Source: CAXXOK01 sp001604115
GTDB lineage: Bacteria > Bacillota > Clostridia > Christensenellales > Aristaeellaceae
Assembly (NCBI GenBank): GCA_034928535.1
Contig: JAYFOV010000026.1
Span: 1 to 64,000 of the forward strand
Direction of reading: 5' to 3'
Length of the DNA stretch: 64,000 bases
The notes beneath the pieces are model-generated. The model searched no databases. It saw nothing but the letters and a program-made list of their open reading frames with translations, and was not told where the DNA came from. Below are positions 1 through 7,455 of this stretch, one piece after another. How positions within the stretch are numbered: the first letter of the stretch is position 1; every line of letters starts with the position of its first letter. The position numbers and the translations under genes were made by a program.

Positions 1-64
1 AAAGCGAGCGAACAGCCCGCAGGGCGATGAAGCGAGCGGCGGCGGTACATTGCAACGGTTTCTG
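1..64 (+). repeat. Right part of intergenic hairpin repeat (family A), cut by window edge
   Basis: The window opens inside a copy of a repeat seen about eleven times here. This copy shows only the right-hand module, with AGCGAGCGAACAGCCCGC, a small AGCCCGCAGGGC hairpin, a second AGCGAGCG and a tail ending in ACATTGCAA. The left module lies outside the window. The function is unknown. Confidence 0.7.
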
Positions 65-76
65 AGACAGCCAAAG

Positions 77-106
77 CGGGGCGGCATGCACACGCATGCC
101 GCCCCG
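77..106. terminator. Perfect inverted repeat, probable terminator hairpin
   Basis: Thirteen-base arms (CGGGGCGGCATGC and its complement) enclose the loop ACAC. There is no long T run on either side, so it may be a transcript end or simply a stable hairpin. It lies between the repeat at the window edge and the 3' end of the minus-strand DUF6440 gene. The bases from about 107 to 279 show nothing recognisable. Confidence 0.5.
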
Positions 107-279
107 TTCAAACTTGGTTTCAAAACAGGAATGCCCCCAAAACACACTGGATTTTACCATAACATTTGCCTGCCAAGCCAAGTGCAGCCACAGCCACACC
201 TTCGCTCTGCAAAGCGGCAAACCTCACACGTGCGCTTGGATGCATCCGTCAGTGGCCCAATCACACCTCCGGGCGTTGC

Positions 280-486
280 TCACAGCCGGCTGCCGCGTTC
301 CGCGTATTCGCTGCTCACGACCACCTTGCCGTCCTTGTCCAGCAAGGGCGTCATGCCGCCGGAATAGCCCGCCTGGTGAAACAGATATTGTACGCCGGTC
401 AGGGTATCCACCCAAATTTCCATGACTTGCATGGCGCCCTGTTGGTATACGCGCACAAAACGCTTGCCCGGATCCTGATTCCACAT
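280..486 (-). CDS. Small DUF6440-family protein
   Basis: This is a 68-residue soluble protein without a signal peptide. It carries the pattern of the DUF6440 family: an N-terminal basic strand (KRFVRVY), a central V-DTLTGVQYLFH segment and a GYSGGMTPLLDKDGK ending. The family has no known biochemical role. Two ATG codons lie close together. The one at 492 almost touches the GGGAGGG ribosome binding site, while the one at 486 is spaced normally, so I chose 486. The gene stands alone between a hairpin and a divergent lipoprotein gene. Confidence 0.7.
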   Translation of the reverse strand: MWNQDPGKRFVRVYQQGAMQVMEIWVDTLTGVQYLFHQAGYSGGMTPLLDKDGKVVVSSEYAERGSRL

Positions 487-738
487 AGTCATTCCCTCCC
501 TGCTGCCTGCGTGGCAGGCACACGTAGCGTATCAGATGAGGGCGTGCCGTGCAAGCGCTTTGCCGCCAAAACAGCCAAACGGCGCCCCATCCATACAGAC
601 GCGGAGCTCCGCTACTTTCGGCGCATGGTTTCTCGCTGCCAAAGGCAGTGGTGTCACCCGGCGAAAAACGGGGTATGCAAGAAGTGTAAGGTCAGGGATC
701 AGCGACTGCCATCCCGACCGAGGGAAAGGGTTGATGGC

Positions 739-1212
739 ATGACATCCAAACGACGCGCCAAGGTCTGGCTGCTGGCGGCGTTGCTGGCCGCCGCGCTGCT
801 GCTGACGGCCTGCGCAGCGCCGCAGGCGGCCACGCAGCCCGCCGAAACCCAGGCGGCCGCGCAAACCGAAGCGGAACCAACCGAAACTGCATTACCGATG
901 GGGGAATATGTTGTGATTACAGCACAAAAGGCCAAACAAATCATGGACAACGAAGCAGGCGTCATCGTGGTGGATGTGCGCGAGCCGGAGGAGTACAAGG
1001 CGGGGCACATTCCCGGGGCGGTGCTGCTTTCGTTGGGGGACATCACCACCAAGGCAGCCACGGTGCTGCCGGATAAAAACGCCACGATCCTGGTGTATTG
1101 CCGCAGTGGAGCGCGCAGCCAGTCCGGTGCGCGCAGTCTGATCGGCCTGGGCTACACCCATGTGCTCGATTTTGGCGGCATCATGAACTGGCCGTATGAT
1201 GTGACCAAGTAA
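739..1212 (+). CDS. Rhodanese-domain lipoprotein
   Basis: The 157-residue product starts with a basic stretch, a hydrophobic segment and a lipobox (LLTAC, Cys at about residue 22), so it should be exported and lipid-anchored outside the membrane. A short Ala/Gln/Thr/Glu-rich linker leads to a single rhodanese domain (about residues 55-155) with VVDVREPEEY, GHIPGA and the active-site loop YCRSGARS, whose Cys would carry the persulfide. Extracytoplasmic rhodaneses of this size are common in Clostridia and are thought to move sulfur or act on thiols; the substrate is not predictable. An upstream in-frame extension to 166 exists, but the lipoprotein signal fixes the start at 739. Confidence 0.88.
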   Translation: MTSKRRAKVWLLAALLAAALLLTACAAPQAATQPAETQAAAQTEAEPTETALPMGEYVVITAQKAKQIMDNEAGVIVVDVREPEEYKAGHIPGAVLLSLGDITTKAATVLPDKNATILVYCRSGARSQSGARSLIGLGYTHVLDFGGIMNWPYDVTK

Positions 1213-1249
1213 CGGCATCCGGCGCATGCCGGCATCGCGCCATGAAAAC

Positions 1250-1305
1250 TCAAAAACCCTGCGCTGCCGACCCTTTGGGGTATACCGGGCGGCGCGGGGT
1301 TTTTG
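1250..1305 (+). terminator. Terminator after rhodanese gene
   Basis: The segment AAAAACCCTGCGC pairs with a downstream GCGCGGGGTTTTT across a roughly 25-base loop. It ends in a T run, 40-90 bases after the stop codon. Confidence 0.65.
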
Positions 1306-1732
1306 CGTGCGGACAAAGCGGGCAATGGGTGGCATGAACCGCCGCAGGCATGCGCAGCCTGCTTGTGCCCCGCACGGCATGGGCGCAGCTTGTTTGCCGT
1401 GCGCAGGGGGCGCGTTGATCTGTGCGGGAATCGCTGCGCAAGCGTGCCGCAGCGATTCCCGTGCCAGGTGTGCCCCGCAAGGCGGGTGCAGGGCGAAGGC
1501 CATGGCAGGTTTGCATGGGCGCAACGCCTTTGGTGGGGTTGAGCCAAGCGCAAAGCATTTGCCCAAGTGGCTTTTGGAAAGCGAGCACACAGCCCTACGG
1601 CTATGTGAAAAGCGGTGGCGGCACAAGGCATAGGTTCCTTGCCCGTCTGGCGCCTGCCGAGTCGGCACCCACCGCTTTGGCACTACGAGCGTCGCAAGCC
1701 CTGCGGTTACGCCGGTTGCGCGCCGCGTAACA
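1306..1732. other. Gene-free stretch with a perfect inverted repeat and a decayed family A repeat
   Basis: No convincing gene lies here; the open frames on both strands are GC-driven. Positions 1426-1460 form a perfect inverted repeat with 13-base arms (GGGAATCGCTGCG and complement) and a 9-base loop. Positions 1577-1636 resemble a decayed copy of the right-hand module of repeat family A, with the order AAGCGAGC, ACAGCCCTACGGCTATG, AGCGGTGGCGGCACA. The rest shows nothing. Confidence 0.55.
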
Positions 1733-1761
1733 TTGCCAAGGCGCGGTGGCTGTGGTATACT
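1733..1761 (+). promoter_or_regulatory. Promoter of the ugd operon
   Basis: TTGCCA at 1733-1738 and TATACT at 1756-1761 are 17 bases apart. TGG directly before the -10 makes an extended -10. Transcription would start about 55 bases before the ugd start codon. Confidence 0.7.
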
Positions 1762-1823
1762 CTACCCGCTGGGGTGCGGAGACCCGCATAGGCCCGGCGA
1801 TCCGGCCATAGGGGGTTTGTTAC

Positions 1824-3023
1824 ATGACGAGCAATGACGTCCGTATTGCAGTGGCAGGCATGGGCTATGTGGGGCTGGCCAACGCGGTGCTGCTTTCGCA
1901 GCGCCACCCGGTCACGGCGGTGGATGTGCTGGCCGAGCGGGTGCAACTGATCAACGAGCGCCAAAGCCCCATCGTGGATGCGGAGCTGGAGGCCTACCTT
2001 GGCGGGCGCGATCTGGCACTGACTGCGACCCTGAACGCCGAGGCGGCCTACCGGGATGCGGATTTTGTGATCGTATCCACGCCCACTAACTATGATCCGG
2101 AGCTGAATTTTTTTAATACCGAAAGCGTCGAGTCCGTGGTCTCGCTCACCCGAAGAGTAAACCCGGATGCCTATATCGTAATCAAATCCACCGTGCCGGT
2201 GGGGTTTACCGAGGATCTGTGCCGCCGGTTTGATACCGACCGCATCCTCTTTTCGCCGGAATTCCTGCGTGAGGGTATGGCGCTCAAGGATTGCCTGTAC
2301 CCCAGCCGCATCGTGGTGGGCTCGGTGCATGGCAGCCAGCCCGCACGGGAGGCTGCGGCGCGTTTTGCCGCGTTGCTCAAGGAGGGCTCGCTCCTGCCGG
2401 ATGCGCCCGTGCTGCTCATGGCGCCCACCGAAGCCGAGGCAGTCAAGCTGTTTGCCAACACCTATCTTGCCCTGCGCGTGAGTTTTTTCAATGAGCTGGA
2501 CACCTACGCCGAGGTGCGCGATCTGGATACGCGCAGCATCATCGAAGGGGTGTGCCTGGATCCGCGCATCGGCACGCATTACAACAACCCGTCTTTTGGC
2601 TACGGCGGCTATTGCCTGCCCAAGGACACCAAGCAGCTGCTTGCCAACTTCAACAATGTGCCCAACAACATCATCAGCGCCATCGTGGAATCCAACCGCA
2701 CCCGCAAGGATTTTATCGCGGGGCAGATCATCGCGCGCAATCCCAAGGTGGTAGGTTTTTACCGCCTGACCATGAAAAGCAGTTCGGACAACTTCCGCCA
2801 TTCCTCCATCCAGGGCGTGATGAAGCGCGTCAAAGGGCGGGGTATCGACGCCATTGTCTATGAGCCGACGCTCACCGAGCCGACCTTTTACAACAGCCGT
2901 GTGGTCAATGACCTGGACACCTTCAAGCGCCTGTGCGATGTGATCGTGACCAACCGCAACGCCCCGGAGCTGGCTGATGTGGCCGAGAAAGTCTATACCA
3001 GGGATCTCTATTACCGGGACTGA
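1824..3023 (+). CDS. ugd: UDP-glucose 6-dehydrogenase
   Basis: This 399-residue enzyme oxidises UDP-glucose twice with NAD+ to UDP-glucuronate, a precursor for acidic surface polysaccharides. The N-terminal Rossmann motif GMGYVGLANA is at about residues 12-21. The STVPVGFT and FSPEFLREG motifs follow, and then the catalytic block FGYGGYCLPKDTKQL with Cys264. Along its whole length the sequence follows the short enterobacterial Ugd pattern (YNNPSFGYGGYCLPKDTKQ, DNFRHSSIQG, VYTRDL), which separates it from longer UDP-ManNAc dehydrogenases. The next gene, a GT2 glycosyltransferase, follows after 54 bases, so the two are probably co-transcribed. Confidence 0.95.
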   Translation: MTSNDVRIAVAGMGYVGLANAVLLSQRHPVTAVDVLAERVQLINERQSPIVDAELEAYLGGRDLALTATLNAEAAYRDADFVIVSTPTNYDPELNFFNTESVESVVSLTRRVNPDAYIVIKSTVPVGFTEDLCRRFDTDRILFSPEFLREGMALKDCLYPSRIVVGSVHGSQPAREAAARFAALLKEGSLLPDAPVLLMAPTEAEAVKLFANTYLALRVSFFNELDTYAEVRDLDTRSIIEGVCLDPRIGTHYNNPSFGYGGYCLPKDTKQLLANFNNVPNNIISAIVESNRTRKDFIAGQIIARNPKVVGFYRLTMKSSSDNFRHSSIQGVMKRVKGRGIDAIVYEPTLTEPTFYNSRVVNDLDTFKRLCDVIVTNRNAPELADVAEKVYTRDLYYRD

Positions 3024-3077
3024 CCGCCCCGCGCGCCGCGCCCGGGCAGCCGCCCATCGCATCAAAGGAGCAGTACT

Positions 3078-4037
3078 GTGAAGCTGATCATCCAAATCCC
3101 TTGCTACAATGAGGCGGAAACCCTGACCATCGCTCTGAACGATCTGCCCCGCCACATCGAAGGCGTGGACGAGATCGAGTATCTGATCATCAACGACGGC
3201 AGTAGGGACGATACCGTGCAGGTGGCGCGCGCGTGGGGCGTGCACCACATTGTGAACTTTGCGCAAAACCGCGGGTTGGCGCGCGGCTTTATGGCCGGGC
3301 TGGATGCTTCCCTGCGCTGCGGGGCGGATATCATCGTCAATACCGATGCGGATAACCAGTATTGCGGTGCGGATGTGGAAAAGCTGGTGCTGCCGGTGCT
3401 GCGTGGCGAGGCGGATATCGTGATCGGCGAACGCCCCATTGACGATATCGAGCATTTCTCTCCCCTGAAAAAACGGCTGCAACACTTTGGCAGCTACATC
3501 GTGCGCAAGGCATCCCATACCGATGTCACGGACGCGCCCAGCGGGTTTCGCGCCTATTCGCGCGCGGCAGCCATGAGCATCAACGTGATCAACAACTACA
3601 CCTACACGCTGGAAACCATCGTGCAGGCGGGCAACAGCCGCTTGGCCGTCAGATCCGTGCCCATCCGCACCAACCCGGAACTGCGCAAATCCAGGCTGTT
3701 CAAAAGCATGTTTGGCTATGTGAAGCGCTCCATGGTCACCATCCTGCGCTCGTTCATGATGTACAACCCGCTCAAGTTTTTCGGCATGGTGGGCGGGGTG
3801 CTTTTCACGGCCGGGTTCCTGCTGGGGCTGCGTTTTCTGGTGTTTGTGATCCAGGGCTCCGGCGCGGGGCATGTGCAGTCGCTCATCCTGACCAGCATCC
3901 TGCTGCTCATGGGCGTGCTGACGTGGGTGGTCGGCCTGCTGGCGGATATCACTGCCGCCAACCGCAAAATCCTGGAGGATGTGCAGTACCGCGTGCGCAA
4001 GATCGACTATGCGCAGGATGCGCACCATAAGGAGTGA
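3078..4037 (+). CDS. GT2 family glycosyltransferase, DPM1-like with membrane tail
   Basis: The 319-residue product has a GT-A catalytic domain at about residues 1-215, beginning IIQIPCYNEAETL with the nucleotide-binding INDGSRDDT. The metal-binding NTDADNQY is near residue 90. Two hydrophobic segments at about residues 230-255 and 275-300 anchor it in the membrane. Family members usually move one sugar from a nucleotide donor onto polyprenyl phosphate or a lipid. The ugd gene directly upstream suggests that a glucuronate-derived sugar is involved, but this is inference. A strong ribosome binding site (AAAGGAG) precedes the start. Confidence 0.88.
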   Translation: MKLIIQIPCYNEAETLTIALNDLPRHIEGVDEIEYLIINDGSRDDTVQVARAWGVHHIVNFAQNRGLARGFMAGLDASLRCGADIIVNTDADNQYCGADVEKLVLPVLRGEADIVIGERPIDDIEHFSPLKKRLQHFGSYIVRKASHTDVTDAPSGFRAYSRAAAMSINVINNYTYTLETIVQAGNSRLAVRSVPIRTNPELRKSRLFKSMFGYVKRSMVTILRSFMMYNPLKFFGMVGGVLFTAGFLLGLRFLVFVIQGSGAGHVQSLILTSILLLMGVLTWVVGLLADITAANRKILEDVQYRVRKIDYAQDAHHKE

Positions 4038-4170
4038 ACCCCGCAGGGCAGGGCGTGGGCAATGCCGGGTGGGCGTGACACCCGGGCGGCACGCAAGCCG
4101 CAGGCAAACGCCGCCCGAACGCGGCGCATTTGCCATAAAACGGCGCACTGTGGATCATGAATGGTGTTTC

Positions 4171-4198
4171 AGGGCGGGCTGCGGCTCGCCCTTTTCTT
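4171..4198 (+). terminator. Terminator after the GT2 gene
   Basis: A stem of AGGGCGGGC against GCTCGCCCT, with a TGCG loop, is followed by TTTTCTT. Confidence 0.65.
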
Positions 4199-4230
4199 GT
4201 GCTGCCGCAGCGGGGCGGGCGCCGGTTGCC

Positions 4231-4259
4231 TTGACATCACCCGCCAAAAACGGTAAGAT
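4231..4259 (+). promoter_or_regulatory. Promoter of the DUF6020-like gene
   Basis: TTGACA at 4231-4236 and TAAGAT at 4254-4259 are spaced by 17 bases, about 55 bases before the GTG start. Confidence 0.7.
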
Positions 4260-4319
4260 ACACCCAAGCAAAGGCGGCGTTGCCCGCCCTTTTCATCGTG
4301 GCAAAAAGGAGGGGTCTCC

Positions 4320-6263
4320 GTGGCAAGCACCCGTGCGGGCATCAAGACGGTGCTCTTTACGCTCCTGTGGCTGCTCTCGCTGGCGGCGCTGAGCATCCCG
4401 TTCCCCATGGGCGCGGCGGCGGCCACGGCGCCGGAACGTGTGCTGGCCGATGGCGGCGCTTGGTTTGCCGCCATGCTTGCGCTGGGGCTTCTATACCGCG
4501 CTGGGGCACAGGCGACGCGGCTGCTCCGCATGACGCGGCTGTGGGTGCTGGCGGCATTTTTTGCCGCCGTGGCGGTGCTGGGCAAAAGCTTTGGGCTCGC
4601 CGGCACTGCGGAGCTGGTATCGGCCAACCCCCTCCATGCGCTGGTCATGTTTCTGGGGCGGGTGCCCGCCTACTGCATAGGCATGGCGCTGCTGTTGGAT
4701 GAGCTGAGCCGCGCGCGCCTGCCGCACGCCGGCACGCGGCAGGCCATGGCAATGCCAGCGCCTGCACAGGCACAGGGCATGGCGCGCCCTGCCGTGAACC
4801 CTGGGCATGGCGCGCAGCCGGGACACGCGCAGGCCAAAACGTTTAAATCCACCCAGCGCCTGACGCCCACGTGGGTGTGGGGGCTGGTTATCCTCGTATG
4901 CTGGATGCCCTACCTCTTTGTGGTGTGGCCGGGCACAGTCAGCAACGATAGCATCACCCAACTTGCGGAAGCCTTGGGGCGCAAGGCGCTGAGCAATGGA
5001 AACCCGCTGGCGCAGACAGGGCTCGTGTGGCTGATGGCGCAGCTTGGGCTGGGCGTGTTCCGCTCGGCGGATGCGGGCGTGGCGCTGTACATCGGCGTGC
5101 AGGCGCTGCTGATGGCCTGGCTGCTGGGCTATGCGGTGCGCAGGCTGTGGGAGGCGGGCATGCCCGCATGGCTCAATTGGCTTGCGCTGCTGCTCTACGC
5201 ACTGTGCCCGGTGTTTCCGCTGTTTGCCTTCTGTGTGGGCAAGGATACCAACTTTGCCATGGCGGTGCTGTGGTTCACACTGATGGTGTGGCGGGTGCTG
5301 GGCAGCAAATGGCCGCCGCTGCGCACCACGGCAGGCCTGTGCCTGAGTGCCGCCGCCTGCGTGCTGCTGCGCAACGCGGGGGCAGGGTTGGTTGGCGCCA
5401 CGCTGGGGGTGCTGTTTATCCGGCAGTTTGTCAAAGGGGGCAGGCTGTGGCGCACGCCGCTGCTGGCCATGATCGTGACCACGGCCACGTTGGTTGGCCT
5501 GTATGCCTTTGCGGTGCCTGCGCTTGGCGCGCTGCCCACCCCGGCAACGGAAAACTGGTCCATCCCGCTGCAACAGGTGGCGCGCACCGTAGCCAGTGTG
5601 CCGCTGCCGGATGCCGATCGCGCGGCCATCGACGCGGTGCTGCCTGTTGAGCAGATCCAGCCCGCCTACGACGGCGAGCTGTCCGATCCGGTCAAGGGGC
5701 TGTGGCGGGAGGGCGTGACCCCCGCGCAACAGGCGCATTTCTTTGCCACATGGCTGCGGCTGGGGCTGCGTTACCCGGCGACCTATGCAAGCGCGACTTT
5801 CCATAATAGCTACGGGTACCTGTATCCGGGGTATGTGAACCCGGTCAAGCCCACGTTTTTGCTGGGGATGGAAGGGCGCACGACCAAAATTGACGGCGCA
5901 TTTGATTTCACAGTCAATCCGTTGGCCGATCCGCTCAAGGCGCAGTTGAAAGCGCTGTTTGCCTATGCGCCGTTCCGGCTGCTGACGGCGCCGGGCGCAT
6001 ATGGCTGGGTGCTGCTGCTGTGTGTGGTGGGTGTGCTGGGTTACCGGCGGCGGGAAAACCTGATCGCGATGCTGCCGGGGTTGTTTGCGCTGGTCGGTTG
6101 CCTGGCCTCGGCAGTGAATGGCTACTTCCGTTATGCCATGCCGCTGTATTTGCTTGCGCCGGTGCTGCTGGGAATGCTGGCGCAGGCGGCGCGCAGCGGC
6201 GGGCGGGAACCTCGGCGGCGGCGCCCGCGCCTGTGGGCGCAAGCCCCGCATGCGGAGCGGTAA
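4320..6263 (+). CDS. Polytopic membrane protein, DUF6020-like
   Basis: The 647-residue protein starts at GTG behind AAGGAGGGG. Residues 1-150 contain about four hydrophobic segments, then a Pro/Ala/Gly-rich linker (about 145-180), then roughly ten more membrane segments. Motifs such as WPGTVSNDSITQ after the first segment of the second block and the CVGKDTNFA region fit the DUF6020 family, whose members look like GT-C style lipid-linked glycosyltransferases but have no proven reaction. A long extracytoplasmic loop (about residues 405-520) lies between helices. Its place beside Ugd, GT2 and DUF354 genes supports a role in surface glycan assembly. The assignment to DUF6020 is from memory. Confidence 0.7.
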   Translation: MASTRAGIKTVLFTLLWLLSLAALSIPFPMGAAAATAPERVLADGGAWFAAMLALGLLYRAGAQATRLLRMTRLWVLAAFFAAVAVLGKSFGLAGTAELVSANPLHALVMFLGRVPAYCIGMALLLDELSRARLPHAGTRQAMAMPAPAQAQGMARPAVNPGHGAQPGHAQAKTFKSTQRLTPTWVWGLVILVCWMPYLFVVWPGTVSNDSITQLAEALGRKALSNGNPLAQTGLVWLMAQLGLGVFRSADAGVALYIGVQALLMAWLLGYAVRRLWEAGMPAWLNWLALLLYALCPVFPLFAFCVGKDTNFAMAVLWFTLMVWRVLGSKWPPLRTTAGLCLSAAACVLLRNAGAGLVGATLGVLFIRQFVKGGRLWRTPLLAMIVTTATLVGLYAFAVPALGALPTPATENWSIPLQQVARTVASVPLPDADRAAIDAVLPVEQIQPAYDGELSDPVKGLWREGVTPAQQAHFFATWLRLGLRYPATYASATFHNSYGYLYPGYVNPVKPTFLLGMEGRTTKIDGAFDFTVNPLADPLKAQLKALFAYAPFRLLTAPGAYGWVLLLCVVGVLGYRRRENLIAMLPGLFALVGCLASAVNGYFRYAMPLYLLAPVLLGMLAQAARSGGREPRRRRPRLWAQAPHAER

Positions 6264-6396
6264 ACCCGCCGCCAAAACCCGGATTCTCTCGGGACTATGT
6301 CCCTTGAGCGGGGCATAGGGCTGCACCTCGATGCCCTCCTTTCCCCGTGCGGCCGAATCCTGCTTTATACCCAAGCGAAAGGAAGTCTTGCCCAGT

Positions 6397-7455
6397 ATGA
6401 AAGCCATCATTGCGGTGGTGCATCCGGCGTGGGTGCATCAATTCCACACCATCATCGAGCGGCTGAAACAGAATGGGGATGAGGTGCTCATGCTCGCGGT
6501 GGATAAGGACGGCGCAGAGAGCCTGTTGCAGAGCTACGGCATCCCCTATGTGCTGTGCGCGCGCGGCACGGGCACCAATGTGCTGCAAAAAGGTTGGCTG
6601 TTTTTGCGGCTGTGCGTGGAATTTACGCGGCAGGCGCGGCGTTTCCGGCCGGATATCTTCATTGGGCGCGCCTCGCCGATGCAGGCGGTGGCGGCGTTTG
6701 TAACGGGCAAGCCGCACCTTTTGTATGAGGATACGGAGGTGAGCCGCTTCAGCCTGAACATATGCAAGCGGCTGAGCACCAAGCTGCTCACGCCGCGTAC
6801 CTTCCTGACGGATCTGGGCAGCAAGCAGGAGCGGGTGGATACGTACAAGGAGCTGTTTTATCTGCACCCCAGCGTGTTCACACCCAACAAGCAGTTGCTG
6901 CGGGACGCGGGCTTTGACCCGGACGAGCCGTATGTGGTGGTGCGCTTTGTGGCATGGAATGCCAGCCATGATGTGGGCAAGCATGGGCTTTCAGATGCGG
7001 AGCAGCTCAAGCTGGTGCAGCGGCTGGAGGCGACGGGCGTGCGCGTGTGGGTCAGCAGCGAAAAGCCGCTGTCCGCGGAGCTTGCACCCTACCGTCTTGC
7101 CACGCCGTTCCATCTGGCGCACCATGTGCTGGCCTTTGCCCGTCTGGTGTACAGCGAGGGCGCGACCATGGCCAGCGAGGCGGTGGTGCTGGGCGTGCAT
7201 GCCCTGTATGTGAATGTGATCAAGAGCGGCAGCACGCAGGAGCAAAGCGAGCGCTACGGGCTCTTGTATAACTTTAACGAGGGCGAGGATCGCTACGCGC
7301 GCGCGCTGGAGCAGGCGCTGGCGCTGCTGGCGGTGCCGGAGCTGGCGGCGCAGGGGCAAGCCAAGCGCGCCAAACTGCTGGCGGAAAAAGTCGATATCAA
7401 CGATTATTACCTTGCGGAGACCTACAGGCTTGCCCAAGCGGGGAGGAAAGGCTGA
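6397..7455 (+). CDS. DUF354 family protein, glycosyltransferase or epimerase-like
   Basis: The 352-residue soluble protein opens MKAIIAVVHPAWVHQFHTII and continues with two Rossmann-like halves, matching the DUF354 family. That family shares a GT-B/UDP-GlcNAc 2-epimerase-like fold and occurs in polysaccharide loci. The region FIGRASPMQAV and the later EGATMASEAVVLGVHALYV resemble the donor-binding part of such enzymes. I chose the ATG at 6397 because GAAAGGAAG sits 11 bases upstream, whereas the in-frame start at 6331 has no such site. Its stop overlaps the next start (TGATGG), so translation of the two is coupled. Confidence 0.78.
   Translation: MKAIIAVVHPAWVHQFHTIIERLKQNGDEVLMLAVDKDGAESLLQSYGIPYVLCARGTGTNVLQKGWLFLRLCVEFTRQARRFRPDIFIGRASPMQAVAAFVTGKPHLLYEDTEVSRFSLNICKRLSTKLLTPRTFLTDLGSKQERVDTYKELFYLHPSVFTPNKQLLRDAGFDPDEPYVVVRFVAWNASHDVGKHGLSDAEQLKLVQRLEATGVRVWVSSEKPLSAELAPYRLATPFHLAHHVLAFARLVYSEGATMASEAVVLGVHALYVNVIKSGSTQEQSERYGLLYNFNEGEDRYARALEQALALLAVPELAAQGQAKRAKLLAEKVDINDYYLAETYRLAQAGRKG

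Noticed and set aside
1226..1633. Open frames in the 1213-1823 gap
   Set aside because: The composition is repeat-like, with hairpins and a decayed repeat copy; no family pattern appears.
1707..4148. An 813-codon open frame on the minus strand opposite ugd and the GT2 gene
   Set aside because: It is a GC-driven shadow. The plus strand holds two clear enzymes, and the minus frame has no known motif, is rich in His/Arg/Gln and spans an intergenic gap.
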